From Saccharomycopsis crataegensis (Eukaryota; Ascomycota; Saccharomycetes; Ascoideales; Saccharomycopsidaceae), in the NCBI RefSeq assembly GCF_037102585.1, contig NW_027043822.1, positions 124,001 to 188,000 of the forward strand: DNA of 64,000 bases, given 5' to 3'. The position numbers and the translations under genes are program-made. Positions 1 through 11,000 of the stretch are shown piece after piece (position 1 is the stretch's first letter; each line of letters begins with the position of its first letter). A model generated the notes under the pieces. The model did no database searches. It was not told the DNA's origin and was given only the letters and a program-made list of their open reading frames with translations.

Positions 1-270
1 GTGAGGTCGTATGGCATTTCAACAAAACACCAAAATTCTAATCGTCAATATAAACTGTAAATCATCAGACAATCACAACAATAATAGTGTCTGGTTCAGG
101 TGGCACCAGTCACATTACCTCTCAATATTATTCAGTTGATAAGAGATTTTTACAGTTCACAGTTTTCATCACTTGAGTCTTGGAATGGCGTGTCAAATAT
201 TTTCCAACTATGGTTTACGCTCTATTCAAATAGGGGTACTTTGAAGATATCAAGAAGAAGAATCAAAAGA

Positions 271-278
271 TATAAATA
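271..278 (+). promoter_or_regulatory. TATA box of the aspartyl protease gene
   Basis: TATAAATA lies 140 bp upstream of the chosen protease start, a normal distance for a yeast TATA element. The rest of the first 410 bases is AT-rich 5' flank in which I see no gene. Confidence 0.5.
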
Positions 279-410
279 ATTGGGCGGTCCCCATCCTATT
301 TGCAAACAATTAAATTTATATTCTTTTTTATTATCAATCAATCTAATACCCATCTTTTTCTCTTTTCATTTCTACATTTTTTCAATCTTCTCTTTGGTTG
401 CACTGTTACA

Positions 411-1610
411 ATGAGATTTTCCAACACTGTTCTCTTTTCTGTCTTTGTCGCTTTGACCTGTGGTGCTCCTGTCCAAAAGCGCGGTACTCCATCTGCTCCA
501 CGTCTTGATTTTACCGTTGTTAGATCCAGTGGTAAAGCAATCAATGGTACTTCAGCCTTAACTAAAAGACGTTCTGTTAAGTCTGCCAGCGACGCTGGAG
601 TCAGTGTCACTTTGGACAATGAATACTCATTCTACCTTGCTAGTATTGAATTAGGTACTCCTGGTCAATCTCTTCAAGTCGATGTTGACACTGGTTCTTC
701 TGACCTTTGGGTTCCAGGTTCTGGTACCACCTCCAGTTACGGTACTTATGACTCCTCTGATTCCTCCACCTACTCTGAAATCGATACTGGATTTAGCATT
801 AGTTATGGTGATGGCTCATCTGCTTCTGGGGTTTGGGGTAAAGAAACCCTTACCATTGGAGGTGTTTCAATTACCGATATTGATTTCGGTTACGCCACTA
901 CTCAAAATGTTGGCCAAGGTCTTTTGGGTGTCGGTATGAAAGGAAATGAAGCCTCTGAAACAGACTCTCCAAGTTTCTCCTACGACAACTTGCCACTCCT
1001 TATGGCCGACCAAGGTATCATTACCAAAGCCGCTTATTCCTTGTACTTGAACTCTCAAGATGCTACTGCCGGTTCCATTTTGTTTGGTGCAGTTGATAAA
1101 GCCAAGTACTCTGGTGACTTGGCCACTTTATCACTCGTTGATATTGACGATGAAGGTGACTCCACCAGCAGCCCTGTTGCATTCTTTGTCAACTTGGATG
1201 AAGTTGCAAGTTCTTCCAAAACTTACACCACCACCACCTACCCAGCCTTGTTGGACTCCGGTACCACTTTGATTTATGCCCCAAGCTCCATTGCCGCCGC
1301 TATCGGTAAAAAATACGGTACTTACTCCAGTGACGAAGGTGGTTACGTCACTTCTTGTGACACCACTGGTGAAGACTTGACTTTCACTTTTGACAGTGCT
1401 ACTGTCACTGTTCCATTTGCTGACATCTTGTATGACCTTGACAGCAACAACCAATGTTTGGTTGGTGTCTTAGACTCTGATGCTGAGTACTACATTCTCG
1501 GTGATGGTTTCTTGAGATCAGCTTACGTTCTCTACAACATCGCTGACCAAGAAATCGGAATTGCTCAAGCCAGCTACTCCACCGATACCGATATCGTCTT
1601 GGTTTCCTAA
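411..1610 (+). CDS. secreted aspartyl protease (candidapepsin/yapsin family, pepsin fold)
   Basis: The product is a 399-residue pepsin-like endopeptidase. Residues 1-18 form a signal peptide. A propeptide follows with dibasic sites KR at 23-24 and KRR at 52-54, as used by Kex2-type processing. The two catalytic motifs are DTGSSDLWVP (Asp93) and DSGTTLIYA (Asp282), and the flap region contains SYGDGS. Only two cysteines remain in the mature part (TSCD and NNQC), so the N-terminal disulfide usual in Candida SAPs is absent. The C-terminus ends without a hydrophobic tail, so no GPI anchor is expected and the enzyme is probably free outside the cell. I chose the ATG at 411 because the upstream in-frame stretch has no ATG and the signal peptide begins here. 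Host substrates or a virulence role cannot be read from sequence. Confidence 0.92.
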   Translation: MRFSNTVLFSVFVALTCGAPVQKRGTPSAPRLDFTVVRSSGKAINGTSALTKRRSVKSASDAGVSVTLDNEYSFYLASIELGTPGQSLQVDVDTGSSDLWVPGSGTTSSYGTYDSSDSSTYSEIDTGFSISYGDGSSASGVWGKETLTIGGVSITDIDFGYATTQNVGQGLLGVGMKGNEASETDSPSFSYDNLPLLMADQGIITKAAYSLYLNSQDATAGSILFGAVDKAKYSGDLATLSLVDIDDEGDSTSSPVAFFVNLDEVASSSKTYTTTTYPALLDSGTTLIYAPSSIAAAIGKKYGTYSSDEGGYVTSCDTTGEDLTFTFDSATVTVPFADILYDLDSNNQCLVGVLDSDAEYYILGDGFLRSAYVLYNIADQEIGIAQASYSTDTDIVLVS

Positions 1611-3155
1611 ATGGTTTCTTAAACCAAGAGCTTAAATTTTGAATAGGTTAATATTAACATTCATTTCAATATTCCATTTTGCTCAAGAAAGATCAGCAAG
1701 ATCTTTTTTATCATCTTGTTCAGAGTCTCTTTTATTTTTTGATACCTGCTCTTTTTTTCAGCTGATTATCTTTTCCTTTTAACTGTTTGCTTTTGTTTTT
1801 GTCTCTTCTTCGTCTGTTCACTTCGGTGATGTTTTTTTTCCTACTCTTGACTTCTGTTACAAGCTTCTTTTTTATATGAAATATAATTGAAATTTCCATT
1901 GGTTTTTTAATAATTACTCGTAGAGAAGCTACTTTTCAACAATTTCAAGCTCAAATAGAATACAGATTCTTTGTTTATTTGTTTTTTGAGAATTGGATTT
2001 GTCAACTGCATAGATCGGAAAAGTGGGAACTATTATTATCGAAGTCTAAGAAGGTTTTTTTTTTCATCATTATTCTTTTTGCTTAAGATTAGTATCAAGC
2101 TTTGACATTTCTTTTTCCAGAGTAATTAGTCTCTGTAATCAATTCTCCAAGCAGTTTGGCTGGAACTTGAATAATGATTCGTAACACATGAGCCTTCTTT
2201 TCTTTTGTCTTAGTAGTTCAGAAGATTTTGCGTTATTAGATAACTAAAAAGATTTAGTATTAAGGCATTAAGAGCCTTATTTGAAAGTTGTGTTCAATGT
2301 TTTGCAGAATTTTATTCAAGAATTTTTGAATATTCCCAAGGCATGATGATAGAAGATATTTTTTGACTGCTTGAATTGATATTTGTTGTATTACACCTTC
2401 TTTTATCCTAATATATTTTTGCATTTGCAAACTTGTGAGATGAACTTCCTCTTAGACTTGAACCTTCAATACATTCCTGGTATTCAGAGTTGATTCATTA
2501 AGGCAAATACTCTTTAGACTTTTGCTTGTCGATAAATACTACGAAAAATAACTAAAAACACTTATCTCCAGCAAGCAAAAAACAAAAGAAGCAGAAAAAT
2601 AACTATAAGATAATTGTAAAAGGTATATATACAGAACGCGGTCATTTAAACGAAAACTTAGAGATAAAAAGACAAATTTTTTATGTTTTATAAAAGATAC
2701 TTTCTAAGGATACAGGAGTGCTTATTATACTTCTATATTTAGAGTAACTATATTAATATTATTTACTAAGTTACTGTAAACCATCCCTAGATGACAAAAA
2801 TACGAATCATATAGAAGTGGACAGCAATACAAGATCAAGAAGTGCGGCGTGTTTTCATTGTCCTTTACTGTAGCGAAGAAAACAAAATTTTCATTATTCA
2901 GGGCCACTTATAATGATCTAACCAAAAAATGCAATACCATTTGATTATTATGTTGTCGTGCCTGCATTTTTGAATAACTGTTTCGAATGTTGGGGAGGTC
3001 ACAAGAGCATATAGTTATAATTTCCGTGGGGATGGTGTACGATATCTCACAGGAAAAAAGAAAAAACAAACACAGAAAAATGCCATCATCAGCTTTCGAT
3101 ATATAAATCACCAACCATACAGCTATACAATATTCAACATATCATATTAGCAAAA
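1611..3155. other. 1.5-kb intergenic region, no gene seen
   Basis: This AT-rich spacer has pyrimidine tracts just after the protease stop. Only short open frames without family features occur here, for example on the minus strand around 2.7-3.1 kb. The last part is presumably the promoter of the small membrane protein gene. I see no RNA gene or repeat. Confidence 0.6.
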
Positions 3156-3620
3156 ATGTCAGCAAGCCTCCCCAAGCCAGTGCCGTTTCGTATGAAACCA
3201 AAGAAGAAATTTTCATCAATGAAAGTCCGTAAAGCCTTTTTCTACATACTTGCATTACTTACCCTTGGTTTCATCATTTTCAGCATCACAAAGGGTGACG
3301 ACAAGAAAGAAACTGTGGATTACCAATTGGCAGCCCCTAATGAGTTCATTGGAATCAAGAAAGGGAAGACTTCTGATTATGATGCTACAGAACAATATGT
3401 TGATGACAATGGTGAATATGTGGAAGTTGAAGACGAAAATGAGGATATGGCAATTGGCAAATCAAAGAAAGTTTACAACGCTAAGAACCCTCATATTGAA
3501 TTGAAACCAGGCAAAGGGGTAAAGTTAGACGAATCCGCACAAGAAATTGCTAAGAAGAAAAAGAAGATAGCGGATGCCTTGTACAAAGGAAATAGTCGTG
3601 GTAGAGAAAAGGAAACTTGA
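3156..3620 (+). CDS. small single-pass membrane protein of unknown function
   Basis: A 154-residue protein I do not recognise. A basic N-terminus (residues 1-27, rich in Lys/Arg/Pro) precedes one hydrophobic segment at about residues 28-45 (FFYILALLTLGFIIFSI). A hydrophilic tail of about 105 residues follows, with an acidic patch (EVEDENED) and a Lys-rich stretch (AKKKKKIADALYKG). By the positive-inside rule this suggests a type II protein with its C-terminus in the lumen or outside. Such layouts are common in ER/Golgi proteins, but no domain supports a function. The ATG at 3156 is the first in frame, and the amino acid composition looks like a real protein. Confidence 0.7.
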   Translation: MSASLPKPVPFRMKPKKKFSSMKVRKAFFYILALLTLGFIIFSITKGDDKKETVDYQLAAPNEFIGIKKGKTSDYDATEQYVDDNGEYVEVEDENEDMAIGKSKKVYNAKNPHIELKPGKGVKLDESAQEIAKKKKKIADALYKGNSRGREKET

Positions 3621-3898
3621 AGGAATGGCAGCACTGTTGTTACATATCAAACCTCTTTATTCCCAATGATTGATGCTATAGTCATGGATTGATTGTTTTT
3701 TTTTTTCATATTATTTCTTTCTTTTTACTGTAATATAAACTCATGGTGTGAATTATATTGATAAAGATCACAACAGGTATATAATTATGTAGTAAGAATG
3801 ACCCCCCTCCCGTGGCAAAAAAAACAACAACAAACATTAAATAAGCGTAAAGAAGCAACGTAAAAAAATAGAAAATCTAAGTATTTTGGATAGTTGAA

Positions 3899-4606
3899 TC
3901 AGATTTTGATACCATGATGTATAGCGTCTGATCTTTCTTGCCAGATAGTTTTGCCTGTACAACTGCATACTTGCTTGTCATTTTGCCAGATACCAGCGCT
4001 TCTAGCGACAACCCCGACTAACGAATCTTCAGACAATTCGTCTTCTTTTCTGCTGATTGCCACACTACGACCAATCAACTCACTGATCTTCAAAGGAACC
4101 TTGACAAAACTTTGGCCAAAAAATAAGCTATTCAAATTATCTGATTTTTCATTCACGATGATCGGGTCCAATTTTCTCAAGGTTTTGCCGGTTGAATGGG
4201 CGCCATTGGAAATATTGCCACTCGAACGAATAGATGGATAGTACACCCCTTTTTCCATTCCATTCAAAGTCAAATCGATCAAAAGAGATTGCTCTCCAAC
4301 GCTGACCATTCTGGCGAGGCCTTTAACCGGAGCCAAGTTGTCGCGAGGATCAAAAGATTCAAGAATGGCCACTGCTGCCGACTCTGGTTTACCAGTACCT
4401 CTAATGATGGCGTCCTTCCCGGTCTCTTGGATTGCTCCTACCACTTTCGAAGGAGCTGCTGAACCGCTAACGTTCACTAGCTGTTTCCGAAGATCAATGT
4501 CATATCTGGTGACCCCATCAACTCCAGCAAGCGCTTTGGAAACCGCATCAACGCAGGCATTGCACTCCATAGGAACGGCATATACCGCCTCAAACGTATC
4601 CGCCAT
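3899..4606 (-). CDS. CCS1: copper chaperone for Cu/Zn superoxide dismutase
   Basis: A 235-residue protein with the three-domain CCS layout. Domain I is an HMA copper-binding fold with the motif MECNAC at about residues 13-18. Domain II is SOD-like but lacks the set of copper-ligand histidines of true SOD1, as in yeast Ccs1. Domain III carries the CxC motif (CSC) followed by KTIWQERSDAI, matching the conserved Ccs1 tail. It delivers copper to SOD1 and oxidises its disulfide in the cytosol and mitochondrial intermembrane space. The gene is divergent from FOX2 with 237 bp between the two starts. Confidence 0.93.
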   Translation of the reverse strand: MADTFEAVYAVPMECNACVDAVSKALAGVDGVTRYDIDLRKQLVNVSGSAAPSKVVGAIQETGKDAIIRGTGKPESAAVAILESFDPRDNLAPVKGLARMVSVGEQSLLIDLTLNGMEKGVYYPSIRSSGNISNGAHSTGKTLRKLDPIIVNEKSDNLNSLFFGQSFVKVPLKISELIGRSVAISRKEDELSEDSLVGVVARSAGIWQNDKQVCSCTGKTIWQERSDAIHHGIKI

Positions 4607-4759
4607 TGTTATTGTTGTTGTTGTATTCTGTGAAGAAGAAGAAGTTGATGATGAAGATGCTCATCGTTACTAACGACTTCTGTTGTGATCGATTTTTTTG
4701 CCCGCTTAATAATGCTCGATTCGGTCACATGCACGGTCTCCACATTTTGTGGTAGTGAT

Positions 4760-4768
4760 TATATAAAT
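4760..4768 (+). promoter_or_regulatory. TATA box of FOX2
   Basis: TATATAAAT lies 76 bp upstream of the FOX2 ATG in the 237-bp divergent promoter shared with CCS1. TATA-type promoters are typical of strongly regulated genes such as fatty-acid-induced peroxisomal genes. Confidence 0.45.
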
Positions 4769-4843
4769 CGTTCCATCTGCCACATCATCACCACCATCAC
4801 CACCGCCATTTATTTACCTCTAATAAATAAGGAAAAGTTAATT

Positions 4844-7540
4844 ATGTCGCAACTATCATTCAAGGACAAGGTTGTTATTGTTACTGGTGCAGGTGGTGGA
4901 TTAGGAATGCACTACGCTTTGGAGTTTGCCAAAAGAGGTGCCAAGGTGGTGGTGAATGATTTGGCAAATGCAGGCGCTGTAGTGGAGCAAATCAGATCAC
5001 AAGGTGGGATTGCCGTCGCTGATTCCAACAATGTCATCGACGGTGATAAGATTGTCAGCACTGCTATTGAAAACTTCGGAACTGTGCACATTATAGTCAA
5101 TAATGCAGGGATTCTCAGAGACACTTCGTTTACCAAAATGACAGAGAAACAGTTCAGACAGGTTCTTGAGGTGCACTTATATGGGGCTTACCATATCTGT
5201 AAAGCGGCCTGGCCAATCTTCAGGAAACAAAATTTCGGGAGAATTATCAATGTGGCGTCTCCCGCCGGTCTTTATGGTAACTTCGGCCAAGCTAACTATG
5301 CTGCTGCTAAAATGGCACTTATTGGTCTTACTGAAACATTGGCAAAAGAGGGGTACAAATACAACATTCTTGTCAATGCCATTGCCCCTACAGCAAGATC
5401 AAAAATGACAGAGAATATCATGCCACCAGAAATGTTAAAGAAGCTTGGTCCTGAGTATGTTACTCCGCTTGTGGTTTATTTATCCCATGATTCCGTTGGT
5501 AATCAGGATACTGGTAAGACTTTTGAATTGGCTGGTGGGTTCTATGCCAACACCAGATGGGAAAGGTCATCTGGTGAGCTTTTCTACCCAGACGAGTCTC
5601 TCACGGCGGAGGCGCTTTTGAACAAGATGGACTCAATCCGAGACTTTGAACATGATAAATCGTTTAAACCCCTCGAACATCCAAGCCAACCTGCTGATTA
5701 TACCCATTTAGTCAAAGAAGCCAAGAAATTACCATCTCCTAATTCTCAAGGTAGTAAGAAAGTCTCTCTCAAGGATAAGGTGGTGTTGATTACTGGCGCT
5801 GGTGCAGGCTTGGGGCGTGCCCATGCTTTATGCCTCGCTAAGTATGGTGCAAAGGTGGTTGTTAATGATATCATGAACCCTCATGATGTTGTTGCAGAAA
5901 TCAACAAAGCTGGTGGCGATGCCCATCCAGATAAACACAACGCGGCCACCGATGCTGAAGCTATTATCAAAAATGTCATTGATAAGTATGGTAGAATCGA
6001 TGCGTTAATTAACAATGCTGGGATTCTTAGAGATAAGTCATTCATGAAGATGACTGAAAAAATGTGGGTCGATGTTTTGGAAGTGCACTTATTGGGGACC
6101 TTTAAATTGTGTAAAGCTGTTTGGCCAATATTGAAAAAACAAAAGCACGGGAACATTGTCAATATCACCTCCACTTCTGGGATTTATGGTAGCTTTGGTC
6201 AAGCAAATTATTCAGCAGCTAAAATGGGTATTCTTGGGTTGTCTCAAGTCTTGGCAATCGAAGGGAAAAAGTATGGCATCAAGGTTAATATAGTTGCCCC
6301 TCACGCTGAAACTGCGATGACTAAAACCATATTCACCGAAAAGGATTATGATTTGTTCCCGCCAGAATTGGTTTCCCCATTATTGGCGTTATTATCCTCC
6401 GAGGACGCCCCAGGAGCTGGCCAACTATTTGAAATTGGTGGCGGTTGGTGTGGTGCTACCCGTTTACAAACCGCAAAAGGTGCAGTTACCCATGGTGAGG
6501 TTAGTGCTGAATTTATTCGTGATAACTGGAAAGATATCAATGATTTTGGTGAAGGAGCCGTTCATAATGCCACTATTAGTGATTCCCTCATGAACATTTT
6601 GAACAAGCTTAGTGGCGGTGATGCTCCTGAGGAAGATGACGAAGAAGAAGAAGACGATGATGTTGAGCAAGTCGAGAAAGATGAAGTTGATGCTAAGGGT
6701 AATCCGATATTCAAATACACCAACCGTGATGTTATTATTTACAATGTTGGCGTTGGTGCTCATGCTTCCGAGCTTCAATATGTATATGAAAATGACCCTC
6801 AATTCCAAGTGATTCCAAGTTTTGGTACAGTTATTTCTCAGAATATCAAACAATTTCCATTGGATTTTGCTAAATTAATGACCAATTTTAGTCCAGTGAT
6901 GTTGTTGCATGGCGAGCAGTACATTAGAGTCGAAGAATGGCCAATTCCAACTGCAGCAACAGTTGCTACGGAAGTTTTCCCGGTTGCAATCCAAGACAAG
7001 GGTAAGAAGGCCGCGTTGTTGGTCACTGGTTCCCGTACCTATGATATATCTACTGGAAAAACAATATTTTACAATGAAATGACTACTTTCAACCGTGGCG
7101 CTCAGGCTCGTGGTGGCTCCAAATTGTTTAAAGAGCGTGCTTCATTGGCGACAAAGAACTTCAAGATCCCATCGAATTGTCGCCCAGATTTTGTCACCGA
7201 AGTTCAAACCAGCCTGGATCAGGCGTCTTTGTATCGTCTTTCTGGCGATTACAACCCATTACATATCGATCCTGTGTTTGCTAAAAACGCAAAGTTCCCT
7301 AATCCAATTTTGCATGGCTTGGGGTACCTCGGAGTCTCTGTTAAATCACTTTTGGAGCACTATGGTCCAATTAAAGAAATTAAGGCTAGATTTAGTGGTA
7401 GTGTGTTCCCAGGTGACACGCTAAGAATCAAAGGATGGAGAAAAGGAGATGTAGTCATCTTTGAAACTTATGATATGAACACTAAGAATGTGGTGATTAG
7501 CAGTGCCGCCATCAAATTATTCAGTAGTGGCAAGTTATGA
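4844..7540 (+). CDS. FOX2: peroxisomal multifunctional beta-oxidation enzyme (3-hydroxyacyl-CoA dehydrogenase / enoyl-CoA hydratase 2)
   Basis: An 898-residue protein with three domains. The first short-chain dehydrogenase domain (about 1-300) has TGAGGGLG at 14-21, NNAG at 86-89 and catalytic S139, Y152 and K156. The second dehydrogenase domain (about 320-590) repeats these motifs (TGAGAGLG, NNAGILRD, NYSAAK). The C-terminal hydratase-2 (MaoC, hot-dog) domain carries YRLSGDYNPLHIDP. A very acidic linker (EEDDEEEEDDD, about residue 605) separates the dehydrogenase and hydratase parts. The protein ends in GKL, a plausible PTS1 signal for peroxisomal import. It performs the second and third steps of fatty-acid beta-oxidation through the D-3-hydroxy intermediate. 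The ATG at 4844 begins a typical Fox2 N-terminus; the in-frame extension upstream has no conserved sequence. Confidence 0.96.
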   Translation: MSQLSFKDKVVIVTGAGGGLGMHYALEFAKRGAKVVVNDLANAGAVVEQIRSQGGIAVADSNNVIDGDKIVSTAIENFGTVHIIVNNAGILRDTSFTKMTEKQFRQVLEVHLYGAYHICKAAWPIFRKQNFGRIINVASPAGLYGNFGQANYAAAKMALIGLTETLAKEGYKYNILVNAIAPTARSKMTENIMPPEMLKKLGPEYVTPLVVYLSHDSVGNQDTGKTFELAGGFYANTRWERSSGELFYPDESLTAEALLNKMDSIRDFEHDKSFKPLEHPSQPADYTHLVKEAKKLPSPNSQGSKKVSLKDKVVLITGAGAGLGRAHALCLAKYGAKVVVNDIMNPHDVVAEINKAGGDAHPDKHNAATDAEAIIKNVIDKYGRIDALINNAGILRDKSFMKMTEKMWVDVLEVHLLGTFKLCKAVWPILKKQKHGNIVNITSTSGIYGSFGQANYSAAKMGILGLSQVLAIEGKKYGIKVNIVAPHAETAMTKTIFTEKDYDLFPPELVSPLLALLSSEDAPGAGQLFEIGGGWCGATRLQTAKGAVTHGEVSAEFIRDNWKDINDFGEGAVHNATISDSLMNILNKLSGGDAPEEDDEEEEDDDVEQVEKDEVDAKGNPIFKYTNRDVIIYNVGVGAHASELQYVYENDPQFQVIPSFGTVISQNIKQFPLDFAKLMTNFSPVMLLHGEQYIRVEEWPIPTAATVATEVFPVAIQDKGKKAALLVTGSRTYDISTGKTIFYNEMTTFNRGAQARGGSKLFKERASLATKNFKIPSNCRPDFVTEVQTSLDQASLYRLSGDYNPLHIDPVFAKNAKFPNPILHGLGYLGVSVKSLLEHYGPIKEIKARFSGSVFPGDTLRIKGWRKGDVVIFETYDMNTKNVVISSAAIKLFSSGKL

Positions 7541-8096
7541 GTTTATGTTTTTAATATGTTGTGTGTTTTGTTTTATATATAGTTTGTGATCAGTGGGGTT
7601 TTCAGTATTTTTTTTTCTTTCTCTTCAGGTTGCTCGGTTTGATGTTATTATAAGTTTTTATTCTTCATGATAGCATTGGTGTGTATCATGAACAATTTCT
7701 TAGGAAAGGAAAGGGATAAAATAATATATATGTCTGTTTTTATGTTTTCGAATGAACTGTAAGTATATGCATCGGTGAAGAAAACGCTGTTTCCTCAATT
7801 GTTTGGACCAAAATTCCTGGTATTATCAAAAACACCAGATGAAGCAATCATAATATTATATATATTATAACCCACATTCGAAATGTGAATTAAAATATAT
7901 AAGTACAAGAAAAAGAAAAAACAAAAGTGACGAAAATGACAGCAATATTAGCATTAATACTTATGAACAGTGATACTTTAAATAATTGAAATGAAAAAAA
8001 AGGAATAAAAAAAATTACAAAATAGAACAAAAAAAATAAATGAAAAGAAATATAGTAAATGATTTAGTAGTTGGTCCCAATAGTATCTAATTCACT
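7541..8096. other. convergent 3' spacer between FOX2 and SEC16
   Basis: A 556-bp AT-rich spacer between two convergent genes, with T-runs after the FOX2 stop and A-runs (T-runs on the minus strand) before the SEC16 stop. These fit polyadenylation regions. No gene is seen. Confidence 0.6.
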
Positions 8097-11000
8097 TCAC
8101 TTCATCGAGTCCATAACATTGACATAACCACGACGAGTACCTTTCTTGCCCTTTCTTCTCGTTGATAACCCTCCTGGGCCAGCCATACCCAAGAGGTCCT
8201 CAAGTTCATTACCATTCTTCTTCTTACTAGCTTTAGCTGTATTAGGATACCCAATCGATGGGGCCATACTAGCCACCCCTGGAGTCACTGGGGCAGTATT
8301 ACCAGAAACAAGAGGAGCAGCAGCAGCAGCAGCAGCAGGGGAACCTGTCATAGGAGCTGGAGGGGCAGAAGCAATGGATGGGGGACCGCGGTTGATACCA
8401 ACGTCCGAAGCATTGATTGGAGGACCGGCAAGAGACGAAGTGGTGGACACCCGCTTTTTGGCCTTTGGAGGCGGTGGAGCGGCCTTGACCACCTGATCTT
8501 CCAATGGGATATCCCTGTTAATCCAACGTTTCAATTTCTCGTCGTAGTAAAAGTTACTCTCCTCACCCAACTTGGCCTTGTAAACTTTTTGACCTTTATC
8601 ATTGACAGTCTCACTACTACCCAACCAATTGAACCAACCAGAAGATTTCCGTGAAATGGTCTTTTCGGCAGCAACAGGCTTCGCCTTTTTCTTTTCTGGT
8701 TCAGGTTTCTTTTGCTTCTTTTGGTTCTTGTTTCTCAATGAGCTTTCCATCTTGACTTCTTCCTCATCCTCACTCACCTCATCATCATCTTCATAAATGG
8801 TGTCGTCTTGGATATAAGTAGCAACGTGACTCGCGGTACCAACACTGGAGACACTAGGAGCTTTGAATCTACCAAACAGAGGGTCTTGGAATACATACTT
8901 ATTTATTGACCCTGGTCCACGTTGGTTACGAGTATGTGTTTGACCATTGTAGTCAGAAGCAGAGTAAACCGAGCCAGCATAGTCATTATTTGGAAATTTA
9001 GACATTTGTTCTTGTTGACGCAACAAACTTTCTTGAATATCCTCGTGAGTCACAGGCGCAAAAGCAGAATAAGCAGCAGCAGAGCCACCGTATGGACCAA
9101 ATGACATGTCTTGGCTAATCTCAGAAACTGTGTGTTCAATAGGATTGAAACGTGAGCTTCTGGCAGAATCAGTACGACTAAGTTGATGCTGGTGCATTGG
9201 TATAGCAGATGGTGAATAATCTGGTGCCATCTTAGAAGACGATGGTTCTGGACTACCAGGAGCTTGGACAGGAGCTTGGACAGGAGCTTGGACAGGAGCC
9301 TGAGCAGGAGCAGGAGCTGAAGCAGGAGCTTGAACAGGGGCCAGAACATCCGGAACAGGGGCTTTGGCTTGAGTACCGCCAATATTATAAAAGTCAATAT
9401 CACCATAATCTTCCATTTGCATGGTAGCAGCACCAGAAGTGGCAGTACCAGATGCTGGGGCATATCTTGAACTGCCTGGTCTACTATAAGCAGAAACCTT
9501 GGATGGTGCCGAGTGAACATTTTCTTGAGAATTTGGAGGAGCATATGGATTACCACCCTTGGCCTTAGACGCATATAGACTATCTTTTATTACATGAGTT
9601 GCAGCAATTGGAGCGACAGGAGTAGCTGTAACATCAGTACGCACTTCAGCATCAATTGTTTTTGGTTGTTCAATATTAATTTCTTGGTTTGCCAACTGCT
9701 CTTCTTTGGCTATCTCAAATTCTTGTTCAAACTCTGGGTGGATAGGTTTTTCATTAGAGACGATTTCAGCTTCCTTTGGTGCGCTATGGGTACCACCATA
9801 TGGATTCACTTGTATCAAGTCAGCTCGAGCTGGTTCTCCCAATGGAATACCAGATTCAACAGGCCACGAAACTTCTTCAAGAAGTGGCTGAGGTTCTATT
9901 TGATCAATGATTGGCTGATAGTCTACTTGATCAAAGTTTGGCTGATCAATCATCTTAGGTTGTTGTTGTTGTTCTTGCTCTGGAATCATAGGCTTTGATG
10001 GTTTTGCAACTGGTTTCTGCGATAGATCTAATCTAGAAGAGTTAGCAGAAGAACTCATTGCACTCATCATATCAAAAGAAGCACCTGGTGCGTATCTTGA
10101 GCTCTTCCTGCCACCCTTCTTTTTTCCTCTAGTCAATCCCATTGATGGGGGAGCAGCAGGTCCACTAGAAGAAGAATCAATTTTCATCGGTGGAGGAGCA
10201 ACAGTACCATTAGAAGAAGAATCAATTTTCATCGGTGGGGTGCTCATAGGAGCCGCAATTGGTGGAGTATCAACTAAGCTATTCAAACTTGGTGCTGGTT
10301 CATTAGAAATAGCGGAAGCGTCAACCCTAGAAGTTACTCCAACAGATGGTGGTAAAACAGGTGGAGCAGCAAACTGTTGTGGGGTATCAACAACTTCTAA
10401 TGGAGCCTCAGATTCAGTTAAAGAATTAACTGTGGCCTGGGCTTCAGGTAATGAAGCTGGCGGCGCACCATTTGCAGAGCTAGACATGTCAAAGCCATTA
10501 CCAAAATCATCACTATTAGGCATGAACTCATGCGGATCAACAGCTGATGAGGTGGTGCTTCCAGGTGGCGCATATCTAGATATTGGCTGGTCATTTCTTG
10601 TAGGGGCAAGGAAGTATGAATTAGCTTCTTGATTACTGGTCACACTGTTATTATCACTATCATTGTCTTGGTAACCGACAGAAATATTATTGTGGACAGC
10701 TTTTACATGCATTTTATTTGAAGTTGGACCATATCTTGAAGTCTTACGTCCCTTTGGCCCACCATTTCTGGTAGGGGCCTGCGGGATTGGTGGTGAGCCA
10801 GCATTGAAGACAGGGCTCACAAGGCTAGTCAAATCAGGAGCAGAAGCTGACATATCAATATGTCCTGGACCATATCTTCCAGACGGTTGTGGTTTTTGTG
10901 CTGGAGTGAATTGATTAGTCACACGGGTTCCATTATTTCCAGGAGTGAAAATATCACCAGCCGCGCCATCGATGCTACCCAAAGATTCATTTTGCCTGAT

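Noticed and set aside
300-410. N-terminal extension of the aspartyl protease
   Set aside because: The extension has no ATG and would hide the signal peptide. Translation from 411 gives a normal secretory start.
2725-3114. Two short minus-strand frames before the small membrane protein gene
   Set aside because: No recognisable domain or plausible composition, and they occupy the expected promoter.
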